Shown: positions 34,379 to 42,978 of the stretch, in pieces
How positions within the stretch are numbered: the stretch's first letter is position 1
Layout: every line of letters begins with the position of its first letter
Assembly (NCBI RefSeq): GCF_021295315.1
Contig: NZ_JAIMJA010000016.1
Span: 51,837-115,836 of the forward strand
Origin: Motilimonas cestriensis
GTDB taxonomy: Bacteria > Pseudomonadota > Gammaproteobacteria > Enterobacterales > CBDFNC01
Reading direction: 5' to 3'
Length of the DNA stretch: 64,000 bases
The notes under the pieces: generated by a model
The model's database searches: none
What the model was told of the DNA's origin: nothing
The model's input: only the letters and a program-made list of their open reading frames with translations
Program-made: the position numbers and the translations under genes

Positions 34379-35641
34379 TCAACGGTGATAAGTCACGTAG
34401 TCAGGACTGCGAAAATCTGGTTTAGCAGCCACCAAATGCACGGTACTAATGCTGCGCTCTAAAAAGCCCCCTTCGCAATAACAAAGGTAAAACTTCCACA
34501 ATCGGATAAAGTCTTCGCCGTAACCTTGTTGGCGAATGTCAGCCAATGAATGCTCGAAGCGATGCAACCAGTCCTTTAACGTTCGCGCATAGTCCAGACC
34601 GATATCATGCAGCTGCATCATTACCATGTCAGTTTTATCCGCAATATGATGACTCATCACGCTCACCGAGGGTAAACAACCACCAGGGAAAATATAGCGT
34701 TGAATAAAATCAACACCAGTGCGATAACTGTCATAACGCTGATCGGCAATGGTAATGGCTTGAATTAACATTTTACCCGACGGCTTAAGGCGGTCACTGC
34801 AGGTGCGGAAAAAGGTTTCTAAATATTCATGACCAACCGCTTCTATCATCTCGATTGACACTAGCTTGTCGTATTGGCCTTCCAGCTTGCGATAATCTTG
34901 TTTCAGCAAAGTAATTTGGTCTTGTAGCCCCAGCTCCGCCACCCGCGCACAAGCGTAATCATATTGCGCATCAGAAATGGTGGTAGTAGTGACTTTAACG
35001 CCATAATGCTGCGCGGCATAAATGGCTAAACCGCCCCAGCCAGTGCCAATTTCTAATAAGGTCTCGCCGGGTTTTAACTCCAAACGTTCACATATCAGGT
35101 GTAATTTATGTAATTGCGCTGCTTCTAAATCTGCTTCTTTACTCGGATAAATCGCACTGGAGTACAGCATTTCTTTATCTAAAAAAGTGCGGTACATATC
35201 GTTGCCCAAATCATAGTGGGCTAAGATATTTTTGCGCGAGCCGTGTTCAGAATTACGATTCGACTTGTGCACTTTTAAATGACGCAAACTCGATAGCCAA
35301 GCAAAGCGTTTTTCAAGCTTATCCAGTACCGTTAAGTTTCGCCCTAACACTTGGATCACTTTGGTCAAATCAGGGCTGGTCCATTCACCTTGAATGTAGC
35401 TCTCACCGGCGGCAATACTTCCACCCAATAATAACTGACGCCAAACGCGGCCGTTATGGATTTCAATTTTCGCCTGCAGCTCAGCGTTGGCATCGCCAAA
35501 ATGCATTACATCCGAGCCGTCTTCAACCGTTAAACCCGCCTCACTTAACTTACTTAAAATGGCAAATAAGGCTTTTTTCGCTAATTTGTCTAACCAGTGC
35601 ACCGACTGCGGTTGCAGGGTCGCCACGTTTGAATTATCCAT
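34379..35641 (-). CDS. cfa: Cyclopropane-fatty-acyl-phospholipid synthase-like methyltransferase
   Basis: 420-residue SAM-dependent methyltransferase with the Cfa fold. LLEIGTGWGGLAIYAA is the SAM-binding loop; SIEMIEAVGHEYLETFF and the phospholipid-binding N-terminal part are family-like. In marine and photosynthetic relatives with this cluster the enzyme makes methylated or furan-type fatty acids from unsaturated acyl chains; here it may do so, or cyclopropanate. The start has GGAG upstream. Overlaps DUF1365 by 8 bases. Confidence 0.85.
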   Translation of the reverse strand: MDNSNVATLQPQSVHWLDKLAKKALFAILSKLSEAGLTVEDGSDVMHFGDANAELQAKIEIHNGRVWRQLLLGGSIAAGESYIQGEWTSPDLTKVIQVLGRNLTVLDKLEKRFAWLSSLRHLKVHKSNRNSEHGSRKNILAHYDLGNDMYRTFLDKEMLYSSAIYPSKEADLEAAQLHKLHLICERLELKPGETLLEIGTGWGGLAIYAAQHYGVKVTTTTISDAQYDYACARVAELGLQDQITLLKQDYRKLEGQYDKLVSIEMIEAVGHEYLETFFRTCSDRLKPSGKMLIQAITIADQRYDSYRTGVDFIQRYIFPGGCLPSVSVMSHHIADKTDMVMMQLHDIGLDYARTLKDWLHRFEHSLADIRQQGYGEDFIRLWKFYLCYCEGGFLERSISTVHLVAAKPDFRSPDYVTYHR

Positions 35642-36416
35642 TTTTTTGCTCCGTCGATGGCCCTGGATGAGGAATATAAGGCACTTTTTTTAAATAGAGT
35701 TTCAGTGCCTGCCAATAAATACCCGCCAGGGTCTTAATAGCCATAGATGGCAATTTTAATACTTGTTTACGTAAGTTTTGATTGGTTAGATCTACCCGCT
35801 GCAACATTAAACTCGCGTCAAATAATTTGGCTTCGTTGCGATTTTCCATATGCAGACGTAATTGCTTACCCGGCGCTTTAATCCGCCAGTGATATTTCAT
35901 GTTTAAATCCATAAATGGCGAGACATGAAATACCTTATCGGTCGGCTGGTTCGCTTCTATATCAACCAGATAATAATGCAGTTCGTTCCAAGGTGTATTG
36001 CTGACTTCCGCCAACAAATAAATCAGCTCGCCAGCATCGTTATAGCAGTAGTAAAAATTCACTGGGCTGAAATAAATGCCAAAACAACGTAATTGCCCCA
36101 GCATCAGTACCCGACCATTCAGTGCCACTCCGCCTAAGTCTTGCACTTTTTGCCACACCGCTTGACGACTGACAGGCTGGTCTTTATGCAGGTAATCTTG
36201 GTGATTGAAGCTAAGGGGTGCCCAGCGATTTTGTTTAAACCAAGAGCCAAGCTTTTCTACCGCGCCCAGTTCGTCTAAATCCAGCGCTAAAAAAAACACT
36301 TGGTATTTAAACTCATGACCCACAGGGGAAAAGCGGCGATGGCGCACAATACCAGTGTAAATAGCACTGTGCTCAATAGTAGCATCTTGGTTTAACGTCG
36401 CAGGGGCGCTACTCAT
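35634..36416 (-). CDS. DUF1365 family protein
   Basis: 260-residue soluble protein. The opening SAIYTGIVRHRRFSPVGHEF and the QLRCFGIYFSPVNFYYCYN block are the DUF1365 signature. Genes of this family are found next to Cfa-like and FAD-oxidoreductase genes and are linked to lipid modification; chemistry is unknown. ATG 36416 overlaps the oxidoreductase stop as ATGA, so translation is coupled. A GTG at 36440 is upstream. Confidence 0.8.
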   Translation of the reverse strand: MSSAPATLNQDATIEHSAIYTGIVRHRRFSPVGHEFKYQVFFLALDLDELGAVEKLGSWFKQNRWAPLSFNHQDYLHKDQPVSRQAVWQKVQDLGGVALNGRVLMLGQLRCFGIYFSPVNFYYCYNDAGELIYLLAEVSNTPWNELHYYLVDIEANQPTDKVFHVSPFMDLNMKYHWRIKAPGKQLRLHMENRNEAKLFDASLMLQRVDLTNQNLRKQVLKLPSMAIKTLAGIYWQALKLYLKKVPYIPHPGPSTEQKNG

Positions 36417-37669
36417 AATTTCAAACCAAAGCGCTGACACACATCCAACGCACTGCGCACACCATCTTCATGAAAGCCGTTGTACCAATACGCGCCAGCA
36501 AAGTGAGTGTGATTACGACCGCAAATTTGTTCACGATTTTGCTGCGCGGCCAAACTAGCTTGATTAAATACAGGGTGCATATATTTGAAACTGCGTAATA
36601 TTTTACTGGGGTCAATGGCATGATTTTGATTTAAGGTAACGCAAAAAGTCGGTGCATCGGCTGGCAGGTTTTGTAATATGTTCATGTCGTAAGTGACGCT
36701 GGCAGGGTTGTCGCGCTGACCATTTAACTGGTAGTTCCACGCAGCCCAAGCCTTTTTTCGCTTAGGTAACAAACGCGTATCTGTGTGCAATACCACGTCA
36801 TTTTCGCTGTAGGCTAAGTCACCTAATATTTTTTGCTCTTGTTCGGTGGCATCACTCAACATGGCTAAGCTTTGATCGCTGTGACATGCTAATACCACTT
36901 CATCAAAATAAGTTTGCTGGCCGTTATTTAAGGTTAGCACCACGCCCTCAAGACCGCGCTCAATCTTAGTCACCGCGGTATTTAAATGAATTTTATCTTT
37001 AAATTCAGCTACCAGCGGCTCGACATAATTACGCGAGCCACCTTCAATCACATACCATTGCGGGCGGTCGTTGACGTTAAGCAAACCGTGATTGTGGAAA
37101 AAACGAATAAAGAACAACAGCGAGAACTGCTCCATCTCCACCAAGCTTGACGACCAAATCGCCGCGCCCATCGGCAAAATGTAGTGCTCGGCAAAAAACT
37201 CACTGAAATTTTGTTGCTTGAGAAAGTCCCCTAACGTCAGTTCAGGATCAATACTTTGCTCCGCCCAAAGCGCCTTACACTTACCATTAAAGCGCATAAT
37301 TTCAGCGATAAAGCTCCAAAATTTCGGATTAAGAATATTACGACGTTGTGCAAATAAGGTATCTAAATTATGGCCATTGTACTCTAGCCCAGTTTGCACA
37401 TTGTTTACGCTAAAGCTCATTTCGGTCGGCTTCGCACTCACACCTAGGTGCGCTAACAAACGCTCAAAGTTTGGGTAAGTGCGATCATTAAATACAATAA
37501 AGCCGGTGTCGATGGCCCAGCTGCGACCATCCACTTCTACATCCACCGTGGCGGTGTGACCACCAATATAATCATTGGCTTCAAACACTTGAATATCATG
37601 CTCTCGGTTTAATAAATAAGCAGACACTAAACCTGAAATACCGGTTCCAACGATGGCGATTTTTTTCAT
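36413..37669 (-). CDS. FAD-dependent amine-oxidase-like oxidoreductase
   Basis: 418-residue flavoprotein. KKIAIVGTGISGLVSAYLL is the FAD-binding Rossmann loop; the C-terminal YWYNGFHEDGVRSAL is the FAD-closing motif of this family. The stable partnership with SDR, DUF1365 and Cfa-like genes suggests a reaction on an acyl chain (desaturation or oxidation). ATG 37669 overlaps the SDR stop as TAATG with AAGGA 10 nt upstream. Confidence 0.82.
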   Translation of the reverse strand: MKKIAIVGTGISGLVSAYLLNREHDIQVFEANDYIGGHTATVDVEVDGRSWAIDTGFIVFNDRTYPNFERLLAHLGVSAKPTEMSFSVNNVQTGLEYNGHNLDTLFAQRRNILNPKFWSFIAEIMRFNGKCKALWAEQSIDPELTLGDFLKQQNFSEFFAEHYILPMGAAIWSSSLVEMEQFSLLFFIRFFHNHGLLNVNDRPQWYVIEGGSRNYVEPLVAEFKDKIHLNTAVTKIERGLEGVVLTLNNGQQTYFDEVVLACHSDQSLAMLSDATEQEQKILGDLAYSENDVVLHTDTRLLPKRKKAWAAWNYQLNGQRDNPASVTYDMNILQNLPADAPTFCVTLNQNHAIDPSKILRSFKYMHPVFNQASLAAQQNREQICGRNHTHFAGAYWYNGFHEDGVRSALDVCQRFGLKL

Positions 37670-38394
37670 TATTTTTGTATCCTTGAAGCCAATTTTTGCC
37701 AACAGAACTCAGGCAACAGGGCTAATGTTTTTAAAATAAAGGTAAATTTCTTTGGAAAATGTACGTCAAACTGATTGCGTGCCAATCCTTGCATAATGGC
37801 CTGACTGGCTTCGGTCACCTCAATGCGCATCGGCATTGGAAAGTCATTTTTTGCCGTCAGTGGCGTTTTCACAAAACCGGGGCTGATCAAACTAACCTTG
37901 ATGCCCTGAGGCTTTAAATCAATCGCTAAAGTACGCGCTAAATAACTGACTGCTGCTTTGCTGGCACCATAAGCTTCGGCTCTTGGCAACGCCACATAAC
38001 TGGCACTTGAGCCCATTAAAGCGAGCTTGCCGTCATGCTTGATAAGGGGTAAAAAGCTTTCTAAACAATAACCTAATCCAACGAGATTAGCATTGATAAC
38101 GCGTTCAAACAGTGCGCCATCGAAGTGTTTCGGGTCATCAATATATTCACAAGTTCCCGCATTAAGAATAACTAAATCCAGCGCAGTGATTTTCTTTGCT
38201 GCCTGCGCCATGGCCGCGCTGTCGTTTAAATCAAAACATAAAGCATGGAGATGCTCACCAGCTTGCTGCTTTAACTCGGTCAAAGCAGCCTCATTACGAC
38301 CACAAGCCCACACCAACCAACCTTGCTTGATGTAATCCAATGCCAGTTGCTTACCGATGCCTGAGGTGGTACCGGTGATTAATACTTGCTTCAT
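37669..38394 (-). CDS. Short-chain dehydrogenase/reductase
   Basis: 241-residue NAD(P)-dependent oxidoreductase. GTTSGIGK is the cofactor loop, NAG in VILNAGT, and the catalytic YGASK (Tyr-x3-Lys) with Ser in MGSSASY upstream. The N-terminus MKQVLITG is canonical. GAGGAT precedes the ATG. Fifth gene of its operon, between the NTF2-like gene and the FAD oxidoreductase. Substrate unknown. Confidence 0.87.
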   Translation of the reverse strand: MKQVLITGTTSGIGKQLALDYIKQGWLVWACGRNEAALTELKQQAGEHLHALCFDLNDSAAMAQAAKKITALDLVILNAGTCEYIDDPKHFDGALFERVINANLVGLGYCLESFLPLIKHDGKLALMGSSASYVALPRAEAYGASKAAVSYLARTLAIDLKPQGIKVSLISPGFVKTPLTAKNDFPMPMRIEVTEASQAIMQGLARNQFDVHFPKKFTFILKTLALLPEFCWQKLASRIQK

Positions 38395-38404
38395 GCAGCT
38401 ATCC

Positions 38405-38830
38405 TCATTGCTTGGCCCGTTTCTTCACTTGGCGAATACAAGCCCCTAACATTGGAATGTTTTCGTATAGCATTTCGCCTAAATCGACGTAGTCGCGGTG
38501 ATAAGTGATCTTATCGGTAAACTTAAGATGACTCGCTCCGTTTACACAGATAGCTTTACCACCGTTGAGCTTAGGGTGGCGATAGGTCATCACCCAGAAG
38601 ATGCTGGCTTGCTGCTGCTCTTGAATCGCCTCATGGATGACAAAATCACATTGTTCCAAAGAATGATATAAGCCGGCAAAGTATTCCGTCAGCGCCACCA
38701 AGCCATTCACTTCATGGAGCGCGTCAACAAACTGTATCTTAGGATCGTAAACCTCCCCTAGGCGCTCTAAATTATGCTTGTCGAGCTGTTGATACAGTTT
38801 TACAAACTGGCTGATGATGGCTGATTTCAC
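38405..38830 (-). CDS. NTF2-like (SnoaL-type) protein
   Basis: 141-residue cone-shaped-fold protein. KLYQQLDKHNLERLGEVYDPKIQFVD is the typical N-terminal pattern (helices, then a strand with D). Such proteins often act as small isomerases or binding partners; here it travels with the lipid/photolyase cluster. GTG start with AAGGA 8 nt upstream. A 38-nt gap separates it from phrB. Confidence 0.75.
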   Translation of the reverse strand: MKSAIISQFVKLYQQLDKHNLERLGEVYDPKIQFVDALHEVNGLVALTEYFAGLYHSLEQCDFVIHEAIQEQQQASIFWVMTYRHPKLNGGKAICVNGASHLKFTDKITYHRDYVDLGEMLYENIPMLGACIRQVKKRAKQ

Positions 38831-38868
38831 TCACGTTTCCTTTTTAGCTATAAAATGCATTTAACTGA

Positions 38869-40248
38869 TTAACCTTTACCTAACACGGCAAATGCATCCA
38901 ATGCTCGTTGGCGCGCAAAACTATGCTCAACCAGCGGTTTAACATAACGAATAGGCCGCTCGTTGGCTTTGGGCATATGAATATTTTTTGCCGTTAAATT
39001 AATCAATTCCGTACAATATTTACGGATAAAGGTGCCGTCGGGATCAAACCGCTCACTCTGGCGGATCGGATTAAAAATACGAAAATATGGCTGTGCATCG
39101 CACCCCGTACTCGCCGCCCATTGCCAACCACCATTATTCGACGCCAAATCGGCATCAATTAACTGCTGACTAAAATATTGCTCGCCGCGGCGCCAATCAA
39201 TTAGCAAATGTTTGGTTAAAAAGCTCGCCACCACCATGCGTAAGCGATTGTGCATCCAACCGGTTTCATTTAGCTGGCGCATCGCTGCGTCCACCAGCGG
39301 ATAACCGGTGCGACCTTCACACCAAGCAGCAAAGTCATCATCATTTTGACTCCACTGAATATTGGCGGCTTTAGGGACAAAGTTATAACCCATGGATAAT
39401 TTAGGGTGTGCGATCAGTAAATGACGGTAAAAATCACGCCACGCTAACTCACTGATCCAACAAAATGCGCCGCTTTCCTGCTCATTTAACGCATCGGGAT
39501 AATGCTGTAACACTTGATGTAAACACTGCTTGGCGCTGAGCGCCCCCACCGCAAGGTATCCTGATAGGCCACTGGTTTGATCAAGGGCTGGCATATCGCG
39601 ATAGGTTTTATAATCTGCCACCTTATGTTGCACAAAAGCGCTTAAGCGTTGTTGCGCTTCATCTTCGCCAGCAAGCCAAGCACTGCTATCACGCTTGGGA
39701 CAAGCCAGTTCAATCTTAATCGCTTCGACGGCAGGGCCAATGGCAATTGGCTTGGCCAAGGGCGATGCCCATTGCTGCGCCACTTTTTCTAGCCACTGCT
39801 TACGAAACGGAGTAAACACTTTAAACATGGTACCCGCTTGGGTGAATACCGTGCCCGGCGCCATGATGCTATGACCTTCAAACAGCTGTAACGGCAAGCC
39901 AGCTTCTAGCACAGCGCGATCACGGCGTACTTCATTTAACTCAGGCTCAGTGTTAGCAAAGATTTGTTGAATTTGATGCTGCTGACAGAAATCCAATAAA
40001 AACGAAGGGATATCCGTAAATAAATCGACCTGATGATGCAAGGTGGCGACGCCTAGCTGCGCCAACTCGTTTACCACTGATTGTAAGTTTTGCTCGATAA
40101 AATCCGCTTGGATCGGCGCTAAGTTGTGCTCTTGCCATTGTGCTGGACTGCTGATAAATAACGCCAACGTCGTGCCACTGGCCATGGCTGCGGCTAACGC
40201 GGGGTTATCACTTATGCGTAAATCTTTTCTTAACCAAACTAAGTTCAT
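38869..40248 (-). CDS. phrB: Deoxyribodipyrimidine photolyase
   Basis: 459-residue light-driven repair enzyme for cyclobutane pyrimidine dimers. MNLVWLRKDLRISDN is the N-terminal antenna-domain start; SELAWRDFYRHLL and GYPLVDAAMRQL with WMHNRLRMVVASFL form the FAD/DNA core; GCDAQPYFRIFNP is the conserved C-terminal block. ATG 40248 overlaps the regulator stop as ATGA, with AGGAGG 7 nt upstream. Light-induced in relatives through a MerR-type regulator, which is the gene just upstream here. Confidence 0.95.
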   Translation of the reverse strand: MNLVWLRKDLRISDNPALAAAMASGTTLALFISSPAQWQEHNLAPIQADFIEQNLQSVVNELAQLGVATLHHQVDLFTDIPSFLLDFCQQHQIQQIFANTEPELNEVRRDRAVLEAGLPLQLFEGHSIMAPGTVFTQAGTMFKVFTPFRKQWLEKVAQQWASPLAKPIAIGPAVEAIKIELACPKRDSSAWLAGEDEAQQRLSAFVQHKVADYKTYRDMPALDQTSGLSGYLAVGALSAKQCLHQVLQHYPDALNEQESGAFCWISELAWRDFYRHLLIAHPKLSMGYNFVPKAANIQWSQNDDDFAAWCEGRTGYPLVDAAMRQLNETGWMHNRLRMVVASFLTKHLLIDWRRGEQYFSQQLIDADLASNNGGWQWAASTGCDAQPYFRIFNPIRQSERFDPDGTFIRKYCTELINLTAKNIHMPKANERPIRYVKPLVEHSFARQRALDAFAVLGKG

Positions 40249-41075
40249 TGCCACGCCTCCTTCGGCTGGCGACTATCGGCAACCCTTAAACCCAAATTCA
40301 CTTGATGCAAAACGGCAAACTCTCCGGTTAAATAAGCGCGTGCGCCATGTTGATTAAATAACTGTTTCTGATTAGTAGTCACTTGCGCCGGTAAATCAAA
40401 CAAGATGTCATTCGCTTCTAAACGATCAATTACTAGCGGCAATTGTGTTAAATCGGGTAAGTGCAGCGCGGTAACCCTGTAACCAGCTAAAGCCCATTCA
40501 TTGGCTTGCAACAATAGTCGCCACCAAGGCCGTTCACCCACTTGTAGCAACCAGACTGCAAGCCCTTGATTGGTTTGATTAGCCAGCTGCAATCGGGTGT
40601 AAAAACGTTGTTTTATTTGTTGTTGCAGCCAGACCATCACGATAGTGCCATCAGCCCGAGTGACACAGTCTTCATCACATTGTTTTAACCAAGGAATCAA
40701 AACTTTATTCATCACCAAGCCATAAGGGTAGAGAGAGGTAAGTTGATCTAACAGTTGATTCAGCTTGCTCGCCTTTAGTGCAAATGAAGCTGCCAGCAAT
40801 AACTCAATTTGTTGCTGCCAGTTATCTAATACTTCATTATTTGGCTGCTGCTCTAATAAGGGCTTCACTTGGCTAATTGGCACGCCTTTTTCTAGCCAGC
40901 GCACTATTTCGTGAACCCGCGCAATATCTTGCTCACTGTATAAGCGATGGCCCTTAGCTGTTCGCTGCGGGTTAAGTAAACCAAAACGGCGCTGCCAAGC
41001 ACGCAGCGTGACCGAGTTTACCCCTGTTTGCTCAGACACTTCGCGTATCGGATATAACGCCTGATTAGTGCTCAT
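40245..41075 (-). CDS. MerR/LitR-like transcriptional regulator
   Basis: 276 residues. The N-terminal MerR helix-turn-helix (YPIREVSEQTGVNSVTLRAW, then KGHRLYSEQDIARVHEI) is complete. The C-terminal part resembles the cobalamin-binding region of LitR/CarH regulators, but the E-H pair and the D-x-H-x-x-G motif used to bind B12 are not present (GERPWWRLLLQ stands there). So light sensing through B12 is unlikely and another cue, or partner, must act. It heads the phrB-to-DUF2878 operon; ybgA lies upstream. TGTACA motifs near 42.1 kb are candidate targets. Confidence 0.8.
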   Translation of the reverse strand: MSTNQALYPIREVSEQTGVNSVTLRAWQRRFGLLNPQRTAKGHRLYSEQDIARVHEIVRWLEKGVPISQVKPLLEQQPNNEVLDNWQQQIELLLAASFALKASKLNQLLDQLTSLYPYGLVMNKVLIPWLKQCDEDCVTRADGTIVMVWLQQQIKQRFYTRLQLANQTNQGLAVWLLQVGERPWWRLLLQANEWALAGYRVTALHLPDLTQLPLVIDRLEANDILFDLPAQVTTNQKQLFNQHGARAYLTGEFAVLHQVNLGLRVADSRQPKEAWQ

Positions 41076-41127
41076 AACGTAACTTCAACCTTCGGTCTGA
41101 ATATTGCGATTAAATTTAAGCATTTGC

Positions 41128-42084
41128 TTAATGCTCATAGCGAAGTTTCAGCTCTTCTGGGTGCGGGTTCAGATATATTTGCTGCTCGATATACGCATCT
41201 GGATATAAGGTTTGATAATGCTTAATCAAGGTCATGGCGGCCAATAGCGGGATCAAACCCTGACGATATTTATCAATGGTTTTAGCCAATTGCTGACGCT
41301 CATCGCTGCGCAAGCTGCGCTTTAAATAGCCTTGAATATGAGACAAGGTATTGGCATGGCTCTTACGCGTAGGATGGCCTTTTAACACCTGCATAAACAT
41401 CACTATGTATTGATCCGCAATGTCGTCAACGTCACCTTCTGCATGGGCTAAAAGTGGCCCAAGCTTGTAGTACAAGTTCACATCATGGGCCATCAATAGG
41501 TATTTATAGCGGGCGTGGAATTTGTACAAGGCATCGCGGGTCGCGCCGTCGGCACGTAGTTTTTGCCAGTCATGATAGGCAAAGACCCGGGTAATGAAAT
41601 TTTCACGTAATACAGGGTCGTTCAATCTCCCTTCTTCTTCTACTGGGATAAGCGGGTGATCGGCCATCACTTGGCCAGCAAACACACCAACACCTTCTTT
41701 TACGGCATCTTTGGTGCCGTCTTTGTATAAATTAACGCGCTCCATGCCACAGGTTGGCGATTTGGCACAAAAGATATAACCGGTAATACCACCAAGTTGA
41801 GCAGATTTATTGGTAGAAAACTCGCGTAGTTTATCAGTCACATCAAAGCTGTCATCAGAGGCTTTAATACGAATATCACCCAGTTGATTAACCAAGCGAA
41901 TAGTTTTACGTGGCGCGCCCATGCCTATCGCCATCTCAGGGCAAATAGGCTGAAAATCAAAATATTGGCTTAAGTCATGACGACAATACTTACTTTGTTT
42001 ATGGCCGCCATCAAAGCGCACCTCTTGGCCTAACAGACACGAACTGATACCGATTTTTATTTTTTCTGGCTCAAACTGATACAT
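41128..42084 (-). CDS. ybgA: YbgA-like DUF523/DUF1722 protein
   Basis: 318 residues in two domains. Residues ~5-145 are DUF523 (GISSCLLGQEVRFDGGHK, CPEMAIGMGAPR, SPTCGMERV), whose cysteines bind an iron-sulfur cluster in the thiouracil desulfidase TudS; the remaining part is DUF1722 (helical). In E. coli ybgA is the gene next to phrB, as here. Function in the cell is not settled; sulfur removal from a nucleobase is a family hint. ATG 42084 has AAGGA 9 nt upstream; the frame continues to 42105. Confidence 0.87.
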   Translation of the reverse strand: MYQFEPEKIKIGISSCLLGQEVRFDGGHKQSKYCRHDLSQYFDFQPICPEMAIGMGAPRKTIRLVNQLGDIRIKASDDSFDVTDKLREFSTNKSAQLGGITGYIFCAKSPTCGMERVNLYKDGTKDAVKEGVGVFAGQVMADHPLIPVEEEGRLNDPVLRENFITRVFAYHDWQKLRADGATRDALYKFHARYKYLLMAHDVNLYYKLGPLLAHAEGDVDDIADQYIVMFMQVLKGHPTRKSHANTLSHIQGYLKRSLRSDERQQLAKTIDKYRQGLIPLLAAMTLIKHYQTLYPDAYIEQQIYLNPHPEELKLRYEH

Positions 42085-42096
42085 AAACAAAGTCCT

Positions 42097-42156
42097 TGTA
42101 CACAAAAGATGCTTTAAAGTTAGTCAGAAGTTGTACTAACAACAAATATATGTACA
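42097..42156 (-). promoter_or_regulatory. TGTACA-type motifs upstream of ybgA
   Basis: TGTACA occurs at 42097-42102 and at 42151-42156, and TGTACT at 42132-42137. Pairs of this motif are the operators of LitR/CarH-type MerR proteins. The 42132 and 42151 sites are separated by 13 nt. They precede the ybgA/phrB operon whose regulator is of this class, so autoregulation is the obvious hypothesis. Confidence 0.5.
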
Positions 42157-42389
42157 AGTATTTAATGCCTTTGGATCACTTTAGCCGTATTTTTACTGTA
42201 TTTTATTCAATTAAGATTATCGGCATGGCCAAATGGTGACTCTAATCATTTAAATTGGGCGATTAACTTGGCCTAGGTTGGAGGAATTTGTTACTTGGGG
42301 GTAAGGTTTTCTCGCCTTAAAAACCGAAATAAAGGTTGATCCTGTAAGTATTTACTTTACATTTGCCCTACTATTTTAGGGTGGGAATA

Positions 42390-42956
42390 ATGATGGAAGT
42401 CATCTATTTAGTCGCAGAGCAATATAAGCTGCTAATTACCATATTGGTTATTGCAGGCTTTCCCAAAATTGTAACAATACAGAATCGTATCTTAGAAAAT
42501 ATGGTGCGGGGCCGTACTGACCCCCATCGCCGCTACCGAGCGGGGTTACTGTTAAAGATTATCTCTGCCTTTGTATTATTGTGTTTGCTGTTGATTATTT
42601 GGGGCATTGAACTGCGCGGGCTGTTAGTCGTTGGTTCATCGCTATTTGCTATGCTCGGTGTGGCCTTGTTTGCGGGTTGGTCATTGCTGAGTAACCTTAC
42701 TTCCTTCTTGTTACTCTTTATCCAAAACGATTGCCGTGTCGGTCATTGGGTTCGAGTGGTTGACGGAGCAAATTTTGTTGAAGGCCGGATCATCGAAATG
42801 GGTTTGATGAATGTGGTGATGGAAAATATAGATGGCAATAAAGTAATTTATCCTAATAATTTATTTATTGTTCGCCCCGTGATGGTGCTTACTAAGCCAC
42901 CGGAAAAAGCCAAGAAAGTGCACACTAAACGCCTAATAGGCAAAACTCAGGCCTAA
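42390..42956 (+). CDS. Short MscS-like mechanosensitive channel protein
   Basis: 189-residue membrane protein. Two to three helices (MEVIYLVAEQYKLLITILVIAGF; LKIISAFVLLCLLLIIWGI; LLVVGSSLFAMLGVALFAGWSLLSNLTS) lead into an MscS-type beta domain (FIQNDCRVGHWVRVVDG, then GRIIEMGLMNVVMENIDGN). It is shorter than E. coli MscS, and the usual C-terminal domain is missing. Start by RBS AGGGTGGG; two ATG codons in a row. Followed at 22 nt by mgtE, likely one operon. Confidence 0.75.
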   Translation: MMEVIYLVAEQYKLLITILVIAGFPKIVTIQNRILENMVRGRTDPHRRYRAGLLLKIISAFVLLCLLLIIWGIELRGLLVVGSSLFAMLGVALFAGWSLLSNLTSFLLLFIQNDCRVGHWVRVVDGANFVEGRIIEMGLMNVVMENIDGNKVIYPNNLFIVRPVMVLTKPPEKAKKVHTKRLIGKTQA

Positions 42957-42978
42957 ATGCACTCGCAAAGGAGGCATA

